Source: Candidatus Woesearchaeota archaeon (lineage in GTDB: Archaea > Nanobdellota > Nanobdellia > Woesearchaeales > UBA9989). Taken from it: DNA of 64,000 bases. Below, piece by piece: positions 1-8,719 of the stretch. The position numbers and the translations under genes are program-made. Where the stretch lies: contig DUKZ01000004.1 in assembly GCA_013329045.1 (NCBI GenBank), positions 1-64,000 of the forward strand. The letters run 5' to 3'. Under the pieces are notes generated by a model. The model did not search any database, had not been told where the DNA came from, and saw only the letters and a program-made list of their open reading frames with translations. Numbering within the stretch: the stretch's first letter is position 1; each line of letters opens with the position of its first letter.

Positions 1-200
1 TCTAGCAGTTTCGGGATAACAGAGCGAAAATGATCCATGGATAATGGAAAAATAGCGGAATAACAGGATTATATCAAAATTTCTCCGCCCAGCTCGAGAG
101 AAGCATCCACCCCCCGGTATTCTGCCGAAGATTTTAGGGAAGGGGTTATGAATCTTCTTATGCCTGAATAGATCTTATGTTTGAGTATATCTTATACTTG

Positions 201-230
201 AATCGAATAACACAAAATCGAATAACACAA
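201..230. repeat. 15-bp perfect tandem duplication before kinase-like gene
   Basis: Two exact adjacent copies of a 15-bp unit (aatcgaataacacaa) lie just before the AGAGGT ribosome-binding-like sequence and ATG of the kinase-like gene. It is one of a set of short tandem duplications found at gene boundaries in this window. The rest of bases 1-200 shows no gene that I can support. Confidence 0.85.
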
Positions 231-240
231 AAGAGAGGTA

Positions 241-1485
241 ATGCCTATGATAACGATTCCAGGATGCGAGGATCTGCACCTTATTGCTCGAACCCCCAAT
301 AGCACAATGTATGAAGGCCTCCGGGATGGAATTGAGGTCATCATCAAAGTCCCAGACATGGATGAAAAGGAACAATCCAGATTTATCTCTCAAGGGAAAA
401 AACTGCTGAGACTCAAACATCCAAACATCGCTGAGACACTTGGCTATGGGATTGACCCGCTCCCTTTTCTTGTCACCAGACGGGTAGATGGAGAAAGCTT
501 GGATCAAAAGTTAATCTCCCCCCTCCCAGTAAAAGAATCAGCAAGATACATCCTGGACGCCTGCTTGGCACTCCAATACCTGTATCGCTGTGGTTTTTCC
601 TGCCATGGGGACCTCCATCCAGAAAATATCCTCATCGCGGGAGACCATGCAATCATCATTGATTTGCCGCTTACTCAGCCGGAACATATCATAGGGAGCA
701 GAGCACGGTATCTTCCCCCCGAAGGCCCAATTGACCAAAGAAGCGATGTCTTTTGTCTTGGAGCATTAGCATATGAGATGATCACCGGGGGACATATCCC
801 AGTCAACCATAGAAGCGACCTCTCTGGAGTGATGTATGGGGTCCCGAAAGCATTGGATGAAGTAATCACCAGAAGCATTGCCATTGACCCAAAGAAGAGA
901 TATAGAAGCGTTCAAGCATTCAAGGCAGCCTTTACTCACGCAACAAGGCAATTATCCCTGAAAAGGAGAAGATCACCATCCTATCGAACGCTGACATGCG
1001 GGATACTCCTTGCCCTTTCAGCAAGCTACCTTGTGGGAGATGTACAAGGACAATTAGAAACACGGAACTTTTTTTACCATCAACTCAATCAGGGAATAGT
1101 TATACGGCAAGAAGGGGTCATCCCTGAAGGGCTGCCGGGTGAAGGCAGCCATATCCATATGGCATATCTTGCAGATTGGTACCGGAAAGATATAGCCCAA
1201 AGGAGCAGAGAAGAACAAGAGGGGTTTGGGATAGTTCTCTATATGAAACTAAATCATCCTGATGTCACGGTAGATCATGGATTCCTTGTCCACGCAACAG
1301 AGCAGCCATATTATGAAGAGATGCTTGGCGCAGTAGAACAGTTTCGAGGTTATATCAATGACCCGCGCCAGTATGATGCAGCACTGCTTTCCAGGTCACG
1401 GATTCCAAGGATACTAGAACATGCGTTTCCCCCGCCAAGATTAGATCATCCACTCAGGAGGAATCAACAAGGCCAGGGGGTATGA
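241..1485 (+). CDS. Membrane-anchored Ser/Thr protein kinase-like protein, partly degenerate
   Basis: The N-terminal ~235 residues have the eukaryotic-type kinase fold: a candidate beta-3 lysine (K36 in VIIKV), a catalytic loop HGDLHPEN (residues 122-129), and a YLPPE segment standing for the APE motif. The magnesium-binding DFG is replaced by DLP (141-143) and no clear glycine-rich loop is visible, so activity is uncertain; it could be a pseudokinase. A basic stretch and one membrane helix (about 249-267) lead to a ~145-residue C-terminal part, probably outside the cell, that I do not recognise. The ATG follows AGAGGT at good spacing. The gene converges on an ECF sigma factor gene, ending 5 nt from its stop, which hints at a signalling link but does not prove one. 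Confidence 0.8.
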   Translation: MPMITIPGCEDLHLIARTPNSTMYEGLRDGIEVIIKVPDMDEKEQSRFISQGKKLLRLKHPNIAETLGYGIDPLPFLVTRRVDGESLDQKLISPLPVKESARYILDACLALQYLYRCGFSCHGDLHPENILIAGDHAIIIDLPLTQPEHIIGSRARYLPPEGPIDQRSDVFCLGALAYEMITGGHIPVNHRSDLSGVMYGVPKALDEVITRSIAIDPKKRYRSVQAFKAAFTHATRQLSLKRRRSPSYRTLTCGILLALSASYLVGDVQGQLETRNFFYHQLNQGIVIRQEGVIPEGLPGEGSHIHMAYLADWYRKDIAQRSREEQEGFGIVLYMKLNHPDVTVDHGFLVHATEQPYYEEMLGAVEQFRGYINDPRQYDAALLSRSRIPRILEHAFPPPRLDHPLRRNQQGQGV

Positions 1486-1490
1486 GGAGA

Positions 1491-2051
1491 TTATACTTCC
1501 TGCAAGCGATATTTAACCAGCAGGTCTGGAGCTTTTTCTCCCATTTGTCTTCTCATATATGCTCTTGCGCGAAATAACCGAGATCTTACCGTCCCTAATG
1601 GAATGCCAAGGGCACTTGCTATCATCTCATAAGTATAATCTTCTATGTCTGCTAAAACCAATACCTGCCTGTACTCATCAGGTAAATCGAGGACCATGTC
1701 ATGCAAACGATCATCCAATGATTGATTGGTCAATGCATTCATAGCTCTTATCGCCTGGTGATCCGGCACTTCAAGGACATCTTCTTCCTGATCAACTGGC
1801 ACATTTTTTTCTTTCCTTCGATACTGCGAGCTAAATAGATTCCTTTGGATGCGCAATAGCCAATTGTAGAGGTTCCCCTCATGATACTTATCCAGATTTT
1901 TTAGTGCTCTGACCATCGTCTCCTGCACGAGATCATGTGCATTATCAGGGTCACTGGTCAATCTTAAGGCATTATTATAGAGATACCCCCGCATTCCCGC
2001 AATCCTTTCAGAGAGAGATTGCTGATGAGAGGATGCCATGATATAGACCAT
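1491..2051 (-). CDS. ECF-type RNA polymerase sigma factor (sigma-70 family) in an archaeal context
   Basis: The 186-residue length suits ECF sigma factors. Region 2 spans about 20-82, with the core AHDLVQETMVRAL (residues 38-50) and a tryptophan/arginine-rich end (NWLLRIQRN). Region 4 spans about 112-172, with a helix-turn-helix centred on MIASALGIPLGTVRSRLFRAR. The linker between them is short and acidic, and region 1.1 and region 3 are absent, as is usual for the class. In bacteria such proteins direct RNA polymerase to extracytoplasmic-stress promoters. Archaeal RNA polymerase normally uses TBP/TFB, so the target here is unclear. No anti-sigma gene is adjacent; the converging kinase-like membrane protein is the only nearby candidate partner. 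Start could be residue 1 or Met5. Confidence 0.9.
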   Translation of the reverse strand: MVYIMASSHQQSLSERIAGMRGYLYNNALRLTSDPDNAHDLVQETMVRALKNLDKYHEGNLYNWLLRIQRNLFSSQYRRKEKNVPVDQEEDVLEVPDHQAIRAMNALTNQSLDDRLHDMVLDLPDEYRQVLVLADIEDYTYEMIASALGIPLGTVRSRLFRARAYMRRQMGEKAPDLLVKYRLQEV

Positions 2052-2066
2052 AAAGAGTGAATAGTT

Positions 2067-2082
2067 GTTTATACTATAAAAA
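2067..2082 (-). promoter_or_regulatory. TATA-like promoter of the sigma factor gene
   Basis: Read on the minus strand, TTTATAGTATAAAC is centred about 25 nt before the ATG at 2051. This is the archaeal spacing for a transcript starting at or near the start codon. The sigma gene therefore appears to be read from an ordinary TBP/TFB promoter. Confidence 0.55.
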
Positions 2083-2171
2083 GTTTACGTAATTATTACC
2101 ACTAATAAGTCGTAATATTCAAAGAATGTTTTAATCGACCACTCAAAATCAACCATTCAAGGGAAAAAGGC

Positions 2172-3662
2172 TTATCCGTTGATCTTGAATACTGTTCCCC
2201 TCGCCACCATCTCTTTTACAAATTTTTGTTTTTCAGCTGAACCGGCATAGACCGTAAACAAGACTTCGCCTTTCCAGACAGGATCCTTCTCATGCTTGAA
2301 CAAATAAAGACCAGCCGCCTTGTCATCAGGAGCGCCAGCAATGCTAGCTACCCTCGAGAGGGCGAAATTATCAATATTCACAAGTCTTCCTGATTTTTCC
2401 GCCCGCACATGGAAAGAATGCTGCGCTGGTCTTAGCTCATCTGGAGAAATATTCGGATTGCCTCCTTGCTCCTTGATGATCTCCTTCATCTTTTCATATG
2501 CCTTGCCAGAATCAAGGAGCTTCCTTGCATGGGAGATGCCTTCCGGGAACCCATTTTCCCGCAGCATCTTGCCTGCCATCCGAAGACATTTGCGCTCTAA
2601 GTCTATTGGCGCCCGAGGATCCCTTCTCAAGAGGTATAACACATCACGGGCTTCTAGGGTTGGCCCAATGCCATTCCCAATTGGACCATTGCCATTCGTA
2701 AAGATCACATGGATCTCCATTCCCAGCTTGCCCCCCACTATCTTAAATTTCCTTTTCAGATGCTGGGCATGCCTCAATGACTTGATCTTTGTCTCTTTTC
2801 CGACGGGGATGTCGATTAGTACATAGGTTGCACCAACGCTGTGCTTCTTCGCAAGGATTGATGCCAGGAGCATCCCTTCTGGATCCAAGCTTAAGGGGTG
2901 GCGGATCTTGATCAATTTATCATCTGCCGCAGCAAGATTGACCCCTCCACCCCACACAATGCACCCTCCTGTCTTTTCAACAATCTTCTTGATCTTTGCA
3001 GCGGGCACTGTGACGGGTGCTAGCACTTCCATCGTATCAGCAGTGCCTGCAGGGCTAGTAATTGAACGGGAAGAGGTTTTTGGGACACAGAGGCCAGCTG
3101 CAGCGAGTATAGGAACAATGACCATCGTTGTCCGGTTTCCGGGAACCCCTCCTGTGCAGTGCTTATCAACGATGCGTTTGTTTTTCAGGTTGAGGGACTC
3201 GCCATTTGAGACAATCGATCTTGTCAGGGAAATAGTCTCATCGAGTGAGAGCCGGTTTGGATAGCAAGAAGACACAAAGAATGCAAGCTCGATCTGGGAG
3301 AGCTCGTTATTCACAGTCGATTTGACTATCTCATTCATCTCCTTGGCATTCAAGCGGCCGCCGCCAAGCTTCTTTTTAATATGGCGAACAGCATCAGGCT
3401 TTTTTGCGAGCAGAATACCTACCTTATCTCCTTCCTTTGCCCCAAGGTCGCGGAGGGGCTCATCAAAAAAGCCAATCTCCCCTTGCTTGATGGTTCTTGA
3501 AGATTCAGCAATATCAGCTATTGAAATGATCTGACGCTTTCCTTTTTTTAGGATCACCCGGTCCATCGGCCGGATATCTATCAGCTTTGCGTCTTTGTGA
3601 TGCAATAGGACAACACGAGTTGTTCCCGCTTCCACGTCCATATCCTTGATCTTCAGTTTCAT
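2172..3662 (-). CDS. deoA: AMP phosphorylase (archaeal thymidine phosphorylase family)
   Basis: This 496-residue protein has the extra ~80-residue N-terminal domain typical of archaeal AMP phosphorylases, then the thymidine phosphorylase core. Visible motifs are KHCTGGVPGNRTT, where the phosphate is bound, and SSRSITSPAGTADTMEVL. The enzyme converts AMP and phosphate to adenine and ribose 1,5-bisphosphate. In archaea that product feeds an isomerase and type III RuBisCO; neither is in this window. The ATG at 3662 overlaps the TGA of the upstream transporter gene (ATGA), so the two are probably co-transcribed. Confidence 0.93.
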   Translation of the reverse strand: MKLKIKDMDVEAGTTRVVLLHHKDAKLIDIRPMDRVILKKGKRQIISIADIAESSRTIKQGEIGFFDEPLRDLGAKEGDKVGILLAKKPDAVRHIKKKLGGGRLNAKEMNEIVKSTVNNELSQIELAFFVSSCYPNRLSLDETISLTRSIVSNGESLNLKNKRIVDKHCTGGVPGNRTTMVIVPILAAAGLCVPKTSSRSITSPAGTADTMEVLAPVTVPAAKIKKIVEKTGGCIVWGGGVNLAAADDKLIKIRHPLSLDPEGMLLASILAKKHSVGATYVLIDIPVGKETKIKSLRHAQHLKRKFKIVGGKLGMEIHVIFTNGNGPIGNGIGPTLEARDVLYLLRRDPRAPIDLERKCLRMAGKMLRENGFPEGISHARKLLDSGKAYEKMKEIIKEQGGNPNISPDELRPAQHSFHVRAEKSGRLVNIDNFALSRVASIAGAPDDKAAGLYLFKHEKDPVWKGEVLFTVYAGSAEKQKFVKEMVARGTVFKING

Positions 3663-4753
3663 ATGAATACCTGCTTATAGTAAATATGAAGGAAGGTGAA
3701 ACATAATGAGAGAACTACTGGCCCGATAAAGAATCCTATCGCGCCAAAGACAGAGATGCCACCCATCACCCCAAGAAAGATGACTGCCGGATGCACATTT
3801 GCTTTATCGCCGATGATCTTTGGCTTGAGCACATTGTCGATGCTGCTAATGACAAGGCCGCCATAGATAAGCATCCCAATGCCCTGCCAGAGAAGGGCTG
3901 GGTTGCCCATGCCAAATCCCAATCCAAGACTAATGACTCCAGCTGGCACCCAGATGATTGGTGGACCAACAAAGGGAATCAACGAGGCAATCATCATGAC
4001 AAGGCCCCAGAGAAATGGATTCTTGTATCCGAGAATGAAAAAACCAAACATGCCAAAAGAGCCCTGGATGATAGCAGTGACGATATTGCCGTAGATGACA
4101 GCAAAAGATATCTCGGAGAACCTTTTTGAGAGCACCCTTCGCTCCTTTTTCTTCATGGGAATATAGTCCTCCATCCTCTTGATAAGCTCTGGACCGTCCT
4201 TAAACAAGTAAAAGAGGAGGAATAAGATAACGAAGATATATACCACGAATTCTATTGACCGGAAGAAGAAATTTGAGAGATGCCCAGAAAGACTATCACC
4301 AGTCGACCGGAGAGTTGAGATAAGATAATACTGCACTTCAGGATTGCTCAAATAGTGCTGGACCCAGTTGCTGGCCTTGCACACGGGCGATCCGGTAATG
4401 CATTGAAAGAGGGAGGTATTAGCGAATTCATCCTTCATCATCCGGGTGGTAGAATAGAGCTCTTTTGTGACGGTATTAACAGCAACAATCAGCGGTATTG
4501 CCAGGAGCAAGATTATCAGAAAGGAGCTGGTTATTGCTGCTAGAGTCTTGTTCTTTACTATCCTTTGCATCTGGAGATGGAACGGATAAAAGATATATGC
4601 AATGATGACTGATGTCAGGATCGCGGTGAGGAACGGCTTGATGAGGATGAAGGTTACCGCTAGGACTATGATAAACATCAACAGATGAACCGACCTTCGA
4701 TAATGTTCCTTGTTAATCGCAATCCCCTGCCGTTTCGATGTGCTTTTGGACAT
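3659..4753 (-). CDS. AI-2E family transporter (PF01594-type membrane protein)
   Basis: A polytopic membrane protein of about 364 residues with around eight hydrophobic segments. The C-terminal half carries features of the AI-2E exporter family: GxxxLIPFVGPPIIWVPAG, then PKIIGDKANVHPAVIFLG. Known members export autoinducer-2 or serve as Na+/H+ antiporters; the substrate here is unknown. I chose the third in-frame ATG (MSKSTSKRQG) because the ones at 4774 and 4798 increase the overlap with the preceding gene; even so about 40 nt overlap. It shares ATGA with the AMP phosphorylase gene downstream. Confidence 0.85.
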   Translation of the reverse strand: MSKSTSKRQGIAINKEHYRRSVHLLMFIIVLAVTFILIKPFLTAILTSVIIAYIFYPFHLQMQRIVKNKTLAAITSSFLIILLLAIPLIVAVNTVTKELYSTTRMMKDEFANTSLFQCITGSPVCKASNWVQHYLSNPEVQYYLISTLRSTGDSLSGHLSNFFFRSIEFVVYIFVILFLLFYLFKDGPELIKRMEDYIPMKKKERRVLSKRFSEISFAVIYGNIVTAIIQGSFGMFGFFILGYKNPFLWGLVMMIASLIPFVGPPIIWVPAGVISLGLGFGMGNPALLWQGIGMLIYGGLVISSIDNVLKPKIIGDKANVHPAVIFLGVMGGISVFGAIGFFIGPVVLSLCFTFLHIYYKQVFI

Positions 4754-5144
4754 GGAACAACACTGTTGCTTCATTGTCAAGAGAAGGTATCCTTTCATTC
4801 CCGATGTGCATGGTGATGGTGTTGCATAACTTGTCTAGATGATTCCTTGTGAATGCGACCTTTCCAAACGGCAGCTTTTTTCCATCAACGATGAAATGAT
4901 CCTGGTAAAAGTGATATGCCCGGCTCTCGTGACGAAGGTAGATGAGAATAAAGTCAAGGGTGACTAGTGCCAATGAGAAGAGGACTGCTGCTATGAGCCA
5001 GCCAGAGGAGATATTCCTCTCCACGAGCTTCACGTTGAGCAGCATTCCAACAGAGAGGAGAGCTGCTAACGCTGCTGCCTTGAGCGCTTCGGGAATAATA
5101 ACCCTCCTGAGTGCCGGTCTTAAGATAAAATGCGGGTGATCCAT
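4713..5144 (-). CDS. Small membrane protein of unknown function, possible PH-like cytosolic part
   Basis: A 143-residue protein with two hydrophobic helices at about 20-40 and 48-70. It is followed by a soluble ~75-residue part with alternating beta-like segments (YHFYQDHFIVDGKKLPFGKV), reminiscent of bacterial PH-like domains, a weak comparison. A TATA-like TTTATATAA lies about 35 nt upstream. It leads a three-gene unit with the AI-2E transporter and AMP phosphorylase. Confidence 0.65.
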   Translation of the reverse strand: MDHPHFILRPALRRVIIPEALKAAALAALLSVGMLLNVKLVERNISSGWLIAAVLFSLALVTLDFILIYLRHESRAYHFYQDHFIVDGKKLPFGKVAFTRNHLDKLCNTITMHIGNERIPSLDNEATVLFHVQKHIETAGDCD

Positions 5145-5260
5145 CTTCCTCTTTTCTCTCTTTTAGAAGAAACGGGTTATATAAAGGTTATGGTGAAAAA
5201 AAGAAAAAAATGCCCACCCGGATACACCGCGAGCAAGGCTCATGTGTGCAAGAAATGCAA

Positions 5261-5335
5261 TGGGCCTGTCCGGATTTGAACCGGAGACCTCCGCCGTGTG
5301 AAGGCGACGTCATAGCCGAACTAGACCACAGGCCC
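5261..5335 (-). tRNA. tRNA-Val (anticodon CAC)
   Basis: On the minus strand the cloverleaf closes fully. The acceptor stem is GGGCCTG/CAGGCCC and the anticodon stem TCGCC/GGCGG encloses the loop TTCACAC (anticodon CAC, reading GTG). The T stem is TCCGG/CCGGA with loop TTCAAAT. Discriminator A is at 5261. CCA is not encoded and no intron is seen. Confidence 0.95.
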
Positions 5336-5426
5336 CTTATTGTGCATTTCTTTGCCTCATACCGAGCTAGACAATATGCCCACTATTCAAGCTATAGACA
5401 AAGAATTGTTTAAAAATGTTTTTACT

Positions 5427-6884
5427 TTAAGAGGATTCTCTCCTGCAACAAAAGTCATAGACCACTTGGAGGGCACGCTCGGCATTTATCCCATGAATAC
5501 CATAAAGATAATGAGTCCTGCTGTCTGGACGTGTGCTAAAGACCCTGCCAACACCTGCTTCCTGAAGTACCCTTGTAATCTGTGGTGACATTGTCACATC
5601 ATCTACCATATCCTTACCGACAAGGGTGAGTATCCCAACATCACCGATAAACTTGACAACATCATCACCATCATAAGGAACTGCTGGCGATGGAAGAAGC
5701 CCAAAGATTGCAGTATAAGCGTCATTGCTCCTGTCCTGATCTGTTTTTGGTACAGCAGCATATCCAACCTCATCTACCCCGGTGGTTGTATGATGGATAG
5801 TATACCCACATCCCCGAATTGTTGCTGCTAACCTTTCAAGGATGCCATCAATGTCATCAAGACCAATAAATTTGACCCTAAAATAATGCAAGCCTCCCTT
5901 ATACGAAACGCCAACAACAGGGTGCTCTGGATCACTTGATCTTATGCTCGTCACGACAGTTCCTTGTTCTGGGTATTGGAACGTGCTGCGGATATGAATT
6001 GGAACCCTCGCACCCATACCAGGCTCAATTGCCTTCGCATCTAAAATTGTCGCACCAGTGTAAGAAAGGTAACGCATTTCCTCGTATGTTAAGCGAGGGA
6101 TAACATGCGCGCCAGGAACAAGCCTTGGATCAGCAGCAAAAACACCCACCCTATCAGTGAAATTTTCATAAATTCCGGCGTGGAGAGCAGCAGCAATATG
6201 AGCAGCTGTTGTATCAGATGCACCCCTTCCCATGATCGCTATTCCTCCAGAGGTATGTCGGCCATAAAAGCCAGGAATGATGATCGAGCGATCACGCAGA
6301 TTTAGTTCTTGAATGCGCCTGTACGTTTCTTCCCTGTTCACATCAGCCTGGAGAAAATTCTCCCCTTCAAGAACGAAAAGGTCTGCAGCATCCACAAACT
6401 GGAAACCATTCATCACAGCAATAATTCTTGCAGATGCCTCTTCACCAAAAGCCATCACCCTTGCAAAATAGGATGCAGTGTTTTCTTCAGCAGATGGTAT
6501 CTCATGCAGCCTTTCTTCTAGTGTTGCTGGAAGGTCCCATCCATCGATATCCTCTAAATCCATACTATCTGATCCCCTACTAGATGATAGTCTCTTGAAC
6601 CGGTGCAAAACATCTGCAAATAAGGTTCTATCTGAGGGAGAAGAAGATTGTTCATTAACACATTCTCTTGCAAGAGACTTTAACATGTCAGTGACTTTTT
6701 TTCCTAAAGAATCATCACTTTTATATCCAGGAGGAATTCCAGGGGCAGAGACAACAATAACCCCACGTCGATATTGGTTGTCACCTAGCACTGCTGGGTC
6801 GCCCATTATTCCTGCTATTCTTGCAACATCCTCAGGGTCGACTAAAGAACTCCCCCCAAATTTTACTACTGCTAAGTTATCCAT
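5427..6884 (-). CDS. lysC: Aspartate kinase
   Basis: This 485-residue protein starts with the aspartokinase signature KFGGSS (8-13). It has the substrate and ATP segments GFYGRHTSGGIAIMGRGASD and FTDRVGVFAADPR, then C-terminal ACT-like regulatory domains from about residue 310 on. It phosphorylates aspartate, the first step toward lysine, threonine and methionine. No other gene of that pathway is next to it. The full length with ACT domains suggests feedback control by an amino acid. Transcription is away from tRNA-Val on the same strand. Confidence 0.92.
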   Translation of the reverse strand: MDNLAVVKFGGSSLVDPEDVARIAGIMGDPAVLGDNQYRRGVIVVSAPGIPPGYKSDDSLGKKVTDMLKSLARECVNEQSSSPSDRTLFADVLHRFKRLSSSRGSDSMDLEDIDGWDLPATLEERLHEIPSAEENTASYFARVMAFGEEASARIIAVMNGFQFVDAADLFVLEGENFLQADVNREETYRRIQELNLRDRSIIIPGFYGRHTSGGIAIMGRGASDTTAAHIAAALHAGIYENFTDRVGVFAADPRLVPGAHVIPRLTYEEMRYLSYTGATILDAKAIEPGMGARVPIHIRSTFQYPEQGTVVTSIRSSDPEHPVVGVSYKGGLHYFRVKFIGLDDIDGILERLAATIRGCGYTIHHTTTGVDEVGYAAVPKTDQDRSNDAYTAIFGLLPSPAVPYDGDDVVKFIGDVGILTLVGKDMVDDVTMSPQITRVLQEAGVGRVFSTRPDSRTHYLYGIHGINAERALQVVYDFCCRRESS

Positions 6885-6904
6885 AATTTAAGAGGAGTGG
6901 GAGG

Positions 6905-8035
6905 TTATTCAAATAGTTTTCGTTGAATGCATACGAGAAACGTATTTCCGACAAAAACAGTAAAAGTTTTTGATCCCGACAGCTGTTTTTCTATCGTCGT
7001 TCTCCTTTTCCAGTACTGGTCTTCTGGAATCTTTCCCCTGAGAATGACCTTCCCAGCGTCCAGTTTTTTGAGGTGTTCAATGAGGTCTTTTTCGCTTGCA
7101 CATTCGCATAGAAATTCATAGGCATGGACAAAAAAAGAGCTTTTCATGAATTGATTACCAGTTACATAGGTATTATCAGCAACTAATACCTTTTTGACAT
7201 CCTTTATCTTGAGAGAATCTATGAGCCCGGCTTTTTTTATTGCTGGATTGATTTCAAAAATATACTTTTCAACGTTTTTTGCCTCTGGAAGGACGTTATC
7301 AATAAGCTCTAACCTTTTCTTCTCGGGGAGGAGGAGGGCATTTTTCTTATATCTTGCAAGAGAGCCTGTGTAAAGATTAAGACGGTTTAGCTTGTTATCA
7401 ACACTCAGATACTCAAGCTCTCCTTCAATCGGGATAGACTGCATCTGCGGAGGAAGCTCAATGCAAAAATTCTTTGTCAACCCTCCAAATTTTTCTAAAA
7501 GAAGAGTGATTGAAGGCTGGATTGTTGAAAATGACCTTTCTTTTTCCTCCGGCTTCCTTTCCGGATCGCAAAAGACAATATCTGCACTTTTGATTTCACT
7601 GACCACCTTTAATGCATCGCCATGAATAAACGCGATGTTTTTTTGTTTCTTGCAGTTTTCCTTTGCATAGGATATCTTTCGCTCATCCTTTTCTATCGCA
7701 ATCACCTGCTTGCAGGTCTTTGCGAAAGCGATGGTTTGGGCGCCAATGCCACAGCCAACCTCAATGAGAGTATTACATTTGAGCCGTTCTGCGCGGTACC
7801 TTGCCACGATCTCGTTTGTCGCAAAACGGTGATCATCCACATTCATAAACAAAAAATCAGCGATCTTCTCTTTTTTCAGGTTTGCTCTTGCAATGGAGAT
7901 GATCTCGTCGATATGCTGCCAATGCCTCTCTTTCTTTATCTGGCTGGGGGATCTTGATGAAGAAAGGTCTTTCATGATCATCTTGATTCTCTGCTCTGCT
8001 TCTTTATGAGAATATACATCGAAGAGGAAGGCCAT
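6905..8035 (-). CDS. Class I SAM-dependent methyltransferase with C-terminal THUMP-like domain
   Basis: A 376-residue protein. The SAM-binding motif I is LIEVGCGIGAQTIAF (about 90-104), with IAIEKDE as motif II and a VFCDPERK segment as the motif IV-type catalytic site. The C-terminal ~130 residues (KKVLVADNTYVTGNQF...GKVILRGKIPEDQYWKRR) match the THUMP-like tail seen in a bacterial/archaeal family of putative RNA methyltransferases. RNA as substrate is inferred from that domain. It is divergent from the Sfm1-like gene, with 51 nt between the two starts. Confidence 0.8.
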   Translation of the reverse strand: MAFLFDVYSHKEAEQRIKMIMKDLSSSRSPSQIKKERHWQHIDEIISIARANLKKEKIADFLFMNVDDHRFATNEIVARYRAERLKCNTLIEVGCGIGAQTIAFAKTCKQVIAIEKDERKISYAKENCKKQKNIAFIHGDALKVVSEIKSADIVFCDPERKPEEKERSFSTIQPSITLLLEKFGGLTKNFCIELPPQMQSIPIEGELEYLSVDNKLNRLNLYTGSLARYKKNALLLPEKKRLELIDNVLPEAKNVEKYIFEINPAIKKAGLIDSLKIKDVKKVLVADNTYVTGNQFMKSSFFVHAYEFLCECASEKDLIEHLKKLDAGKVILRGKIPEDQYWKRRTTIEKQLSGSKTFTVFVGNTFLVCIQRKLFE

Positions 8036-8086
8036 GTATCAAAGATATAACGAAGATTTATAAAACCCTATTGTTTTTTTGCAAAG

Positions 8087-8638
8087 ATGAAATACATCAT
8101 CGAGCACCTCGAGCCTGAACTGTATGAGTGGTGCGTTATAGAGTACAAGCATATTGCAGAGATAATTGGGAAAGATAACCTGATCATCACGAATCTTCCA
8201 GCATCATTGCATCAAAACGTCAGCGAGTTCGCCACCCCACATAAAGAATCTGTTTGTGCACTGCAGCTTGGAAACCTCTGCCTGCTGGAATTGGATGCTG
8301 CACAGGAGTTATCATCTGATGATCAGTTTGATGGGATCATCCTTGGAGGCATCCTTGGAGATGACCCGCCAACAGGAAGGACAAAAGTCCTGAAAAAGCT
8401 TGGGGTACCAGAGCGCAATCTTGGACCAAGACAGATGAGCACGGACAACGCAGTATTTGTCGCAAAACAGATTATTGAGGGGAAAAAACTCTCCGACATC
8501 ACATTCCAGGATGGGGTGGAGCTAGAGCTGGAAGATGGGGAATCAGTCAAGTTTCCGTTCAGGTATGTCCTCGTCTATGGGAAACCATTTGTTTCTGATG
8601 CGTTGATAGAACATCTGAAGCATAGGGAAGATTTCTGA
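8087..8638 (+). CDS. Sfm1/DUF431-type SPOUT methyltransferase
   Basis: A 183-residue SPOUT-fold protein similar to the DUF431 family, whose yeast member Sfm1 methylates an arginine of ribosomal protein S3. Typical segments are FDGIILGGILGDDPP, forming the knotted SAM site, and LGPRQMSTDNAVFVAKQI. A TATA-like box (TTTATAAA at about 8056-8063) is about 27 nt before the ATG, implying a leaderless transcript. The substrate in archaea is not established from sequence alone. Confidence 0.85.
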   Translation: MKYIIEHLEPELYEWCVIEYKHIAEIIGKDNLIITNLPASLHQNVSEFATPHKESVCALQLGNLCLLELDAAQELSSDDQFDGIILGGILGDDPPTGRTKVLKKLGVPERNLGPRQMSTDNAVFVAKQIIEGKKLSDITFQDGVELELEDGESVKFPFRYVLVYGKPFVSDALIEHLKHREDF

Positions 8639-8719
8639 TGGAGAGGGTTTTAGAGCGTTCTCTCTTATGCCCAGCTTTTTCGTCGGTCTCTTCTATTGTT
8701 TTTAGAAGGGTCTTTGAAC

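Noticed and set aside
1491-2051. The whole window being bacterial
   Set aside because: Alba, S17e, archaeal AMP phosphorylase and TATA-spaced starts on many genes on both sides of the sigma gene argue against it, although a local assembly error at the left edge cannot be excluded by sequence alone.
5190-5279. A 29-codon plus-strand frame with CxxC after TATATAA
   Set aside because: It runs antisense into the tRNA-Val 3' end, and the TATATAA fits the divergent membrane-protein gene; too short to support alone, though the Lys/Cys pattern is curious.
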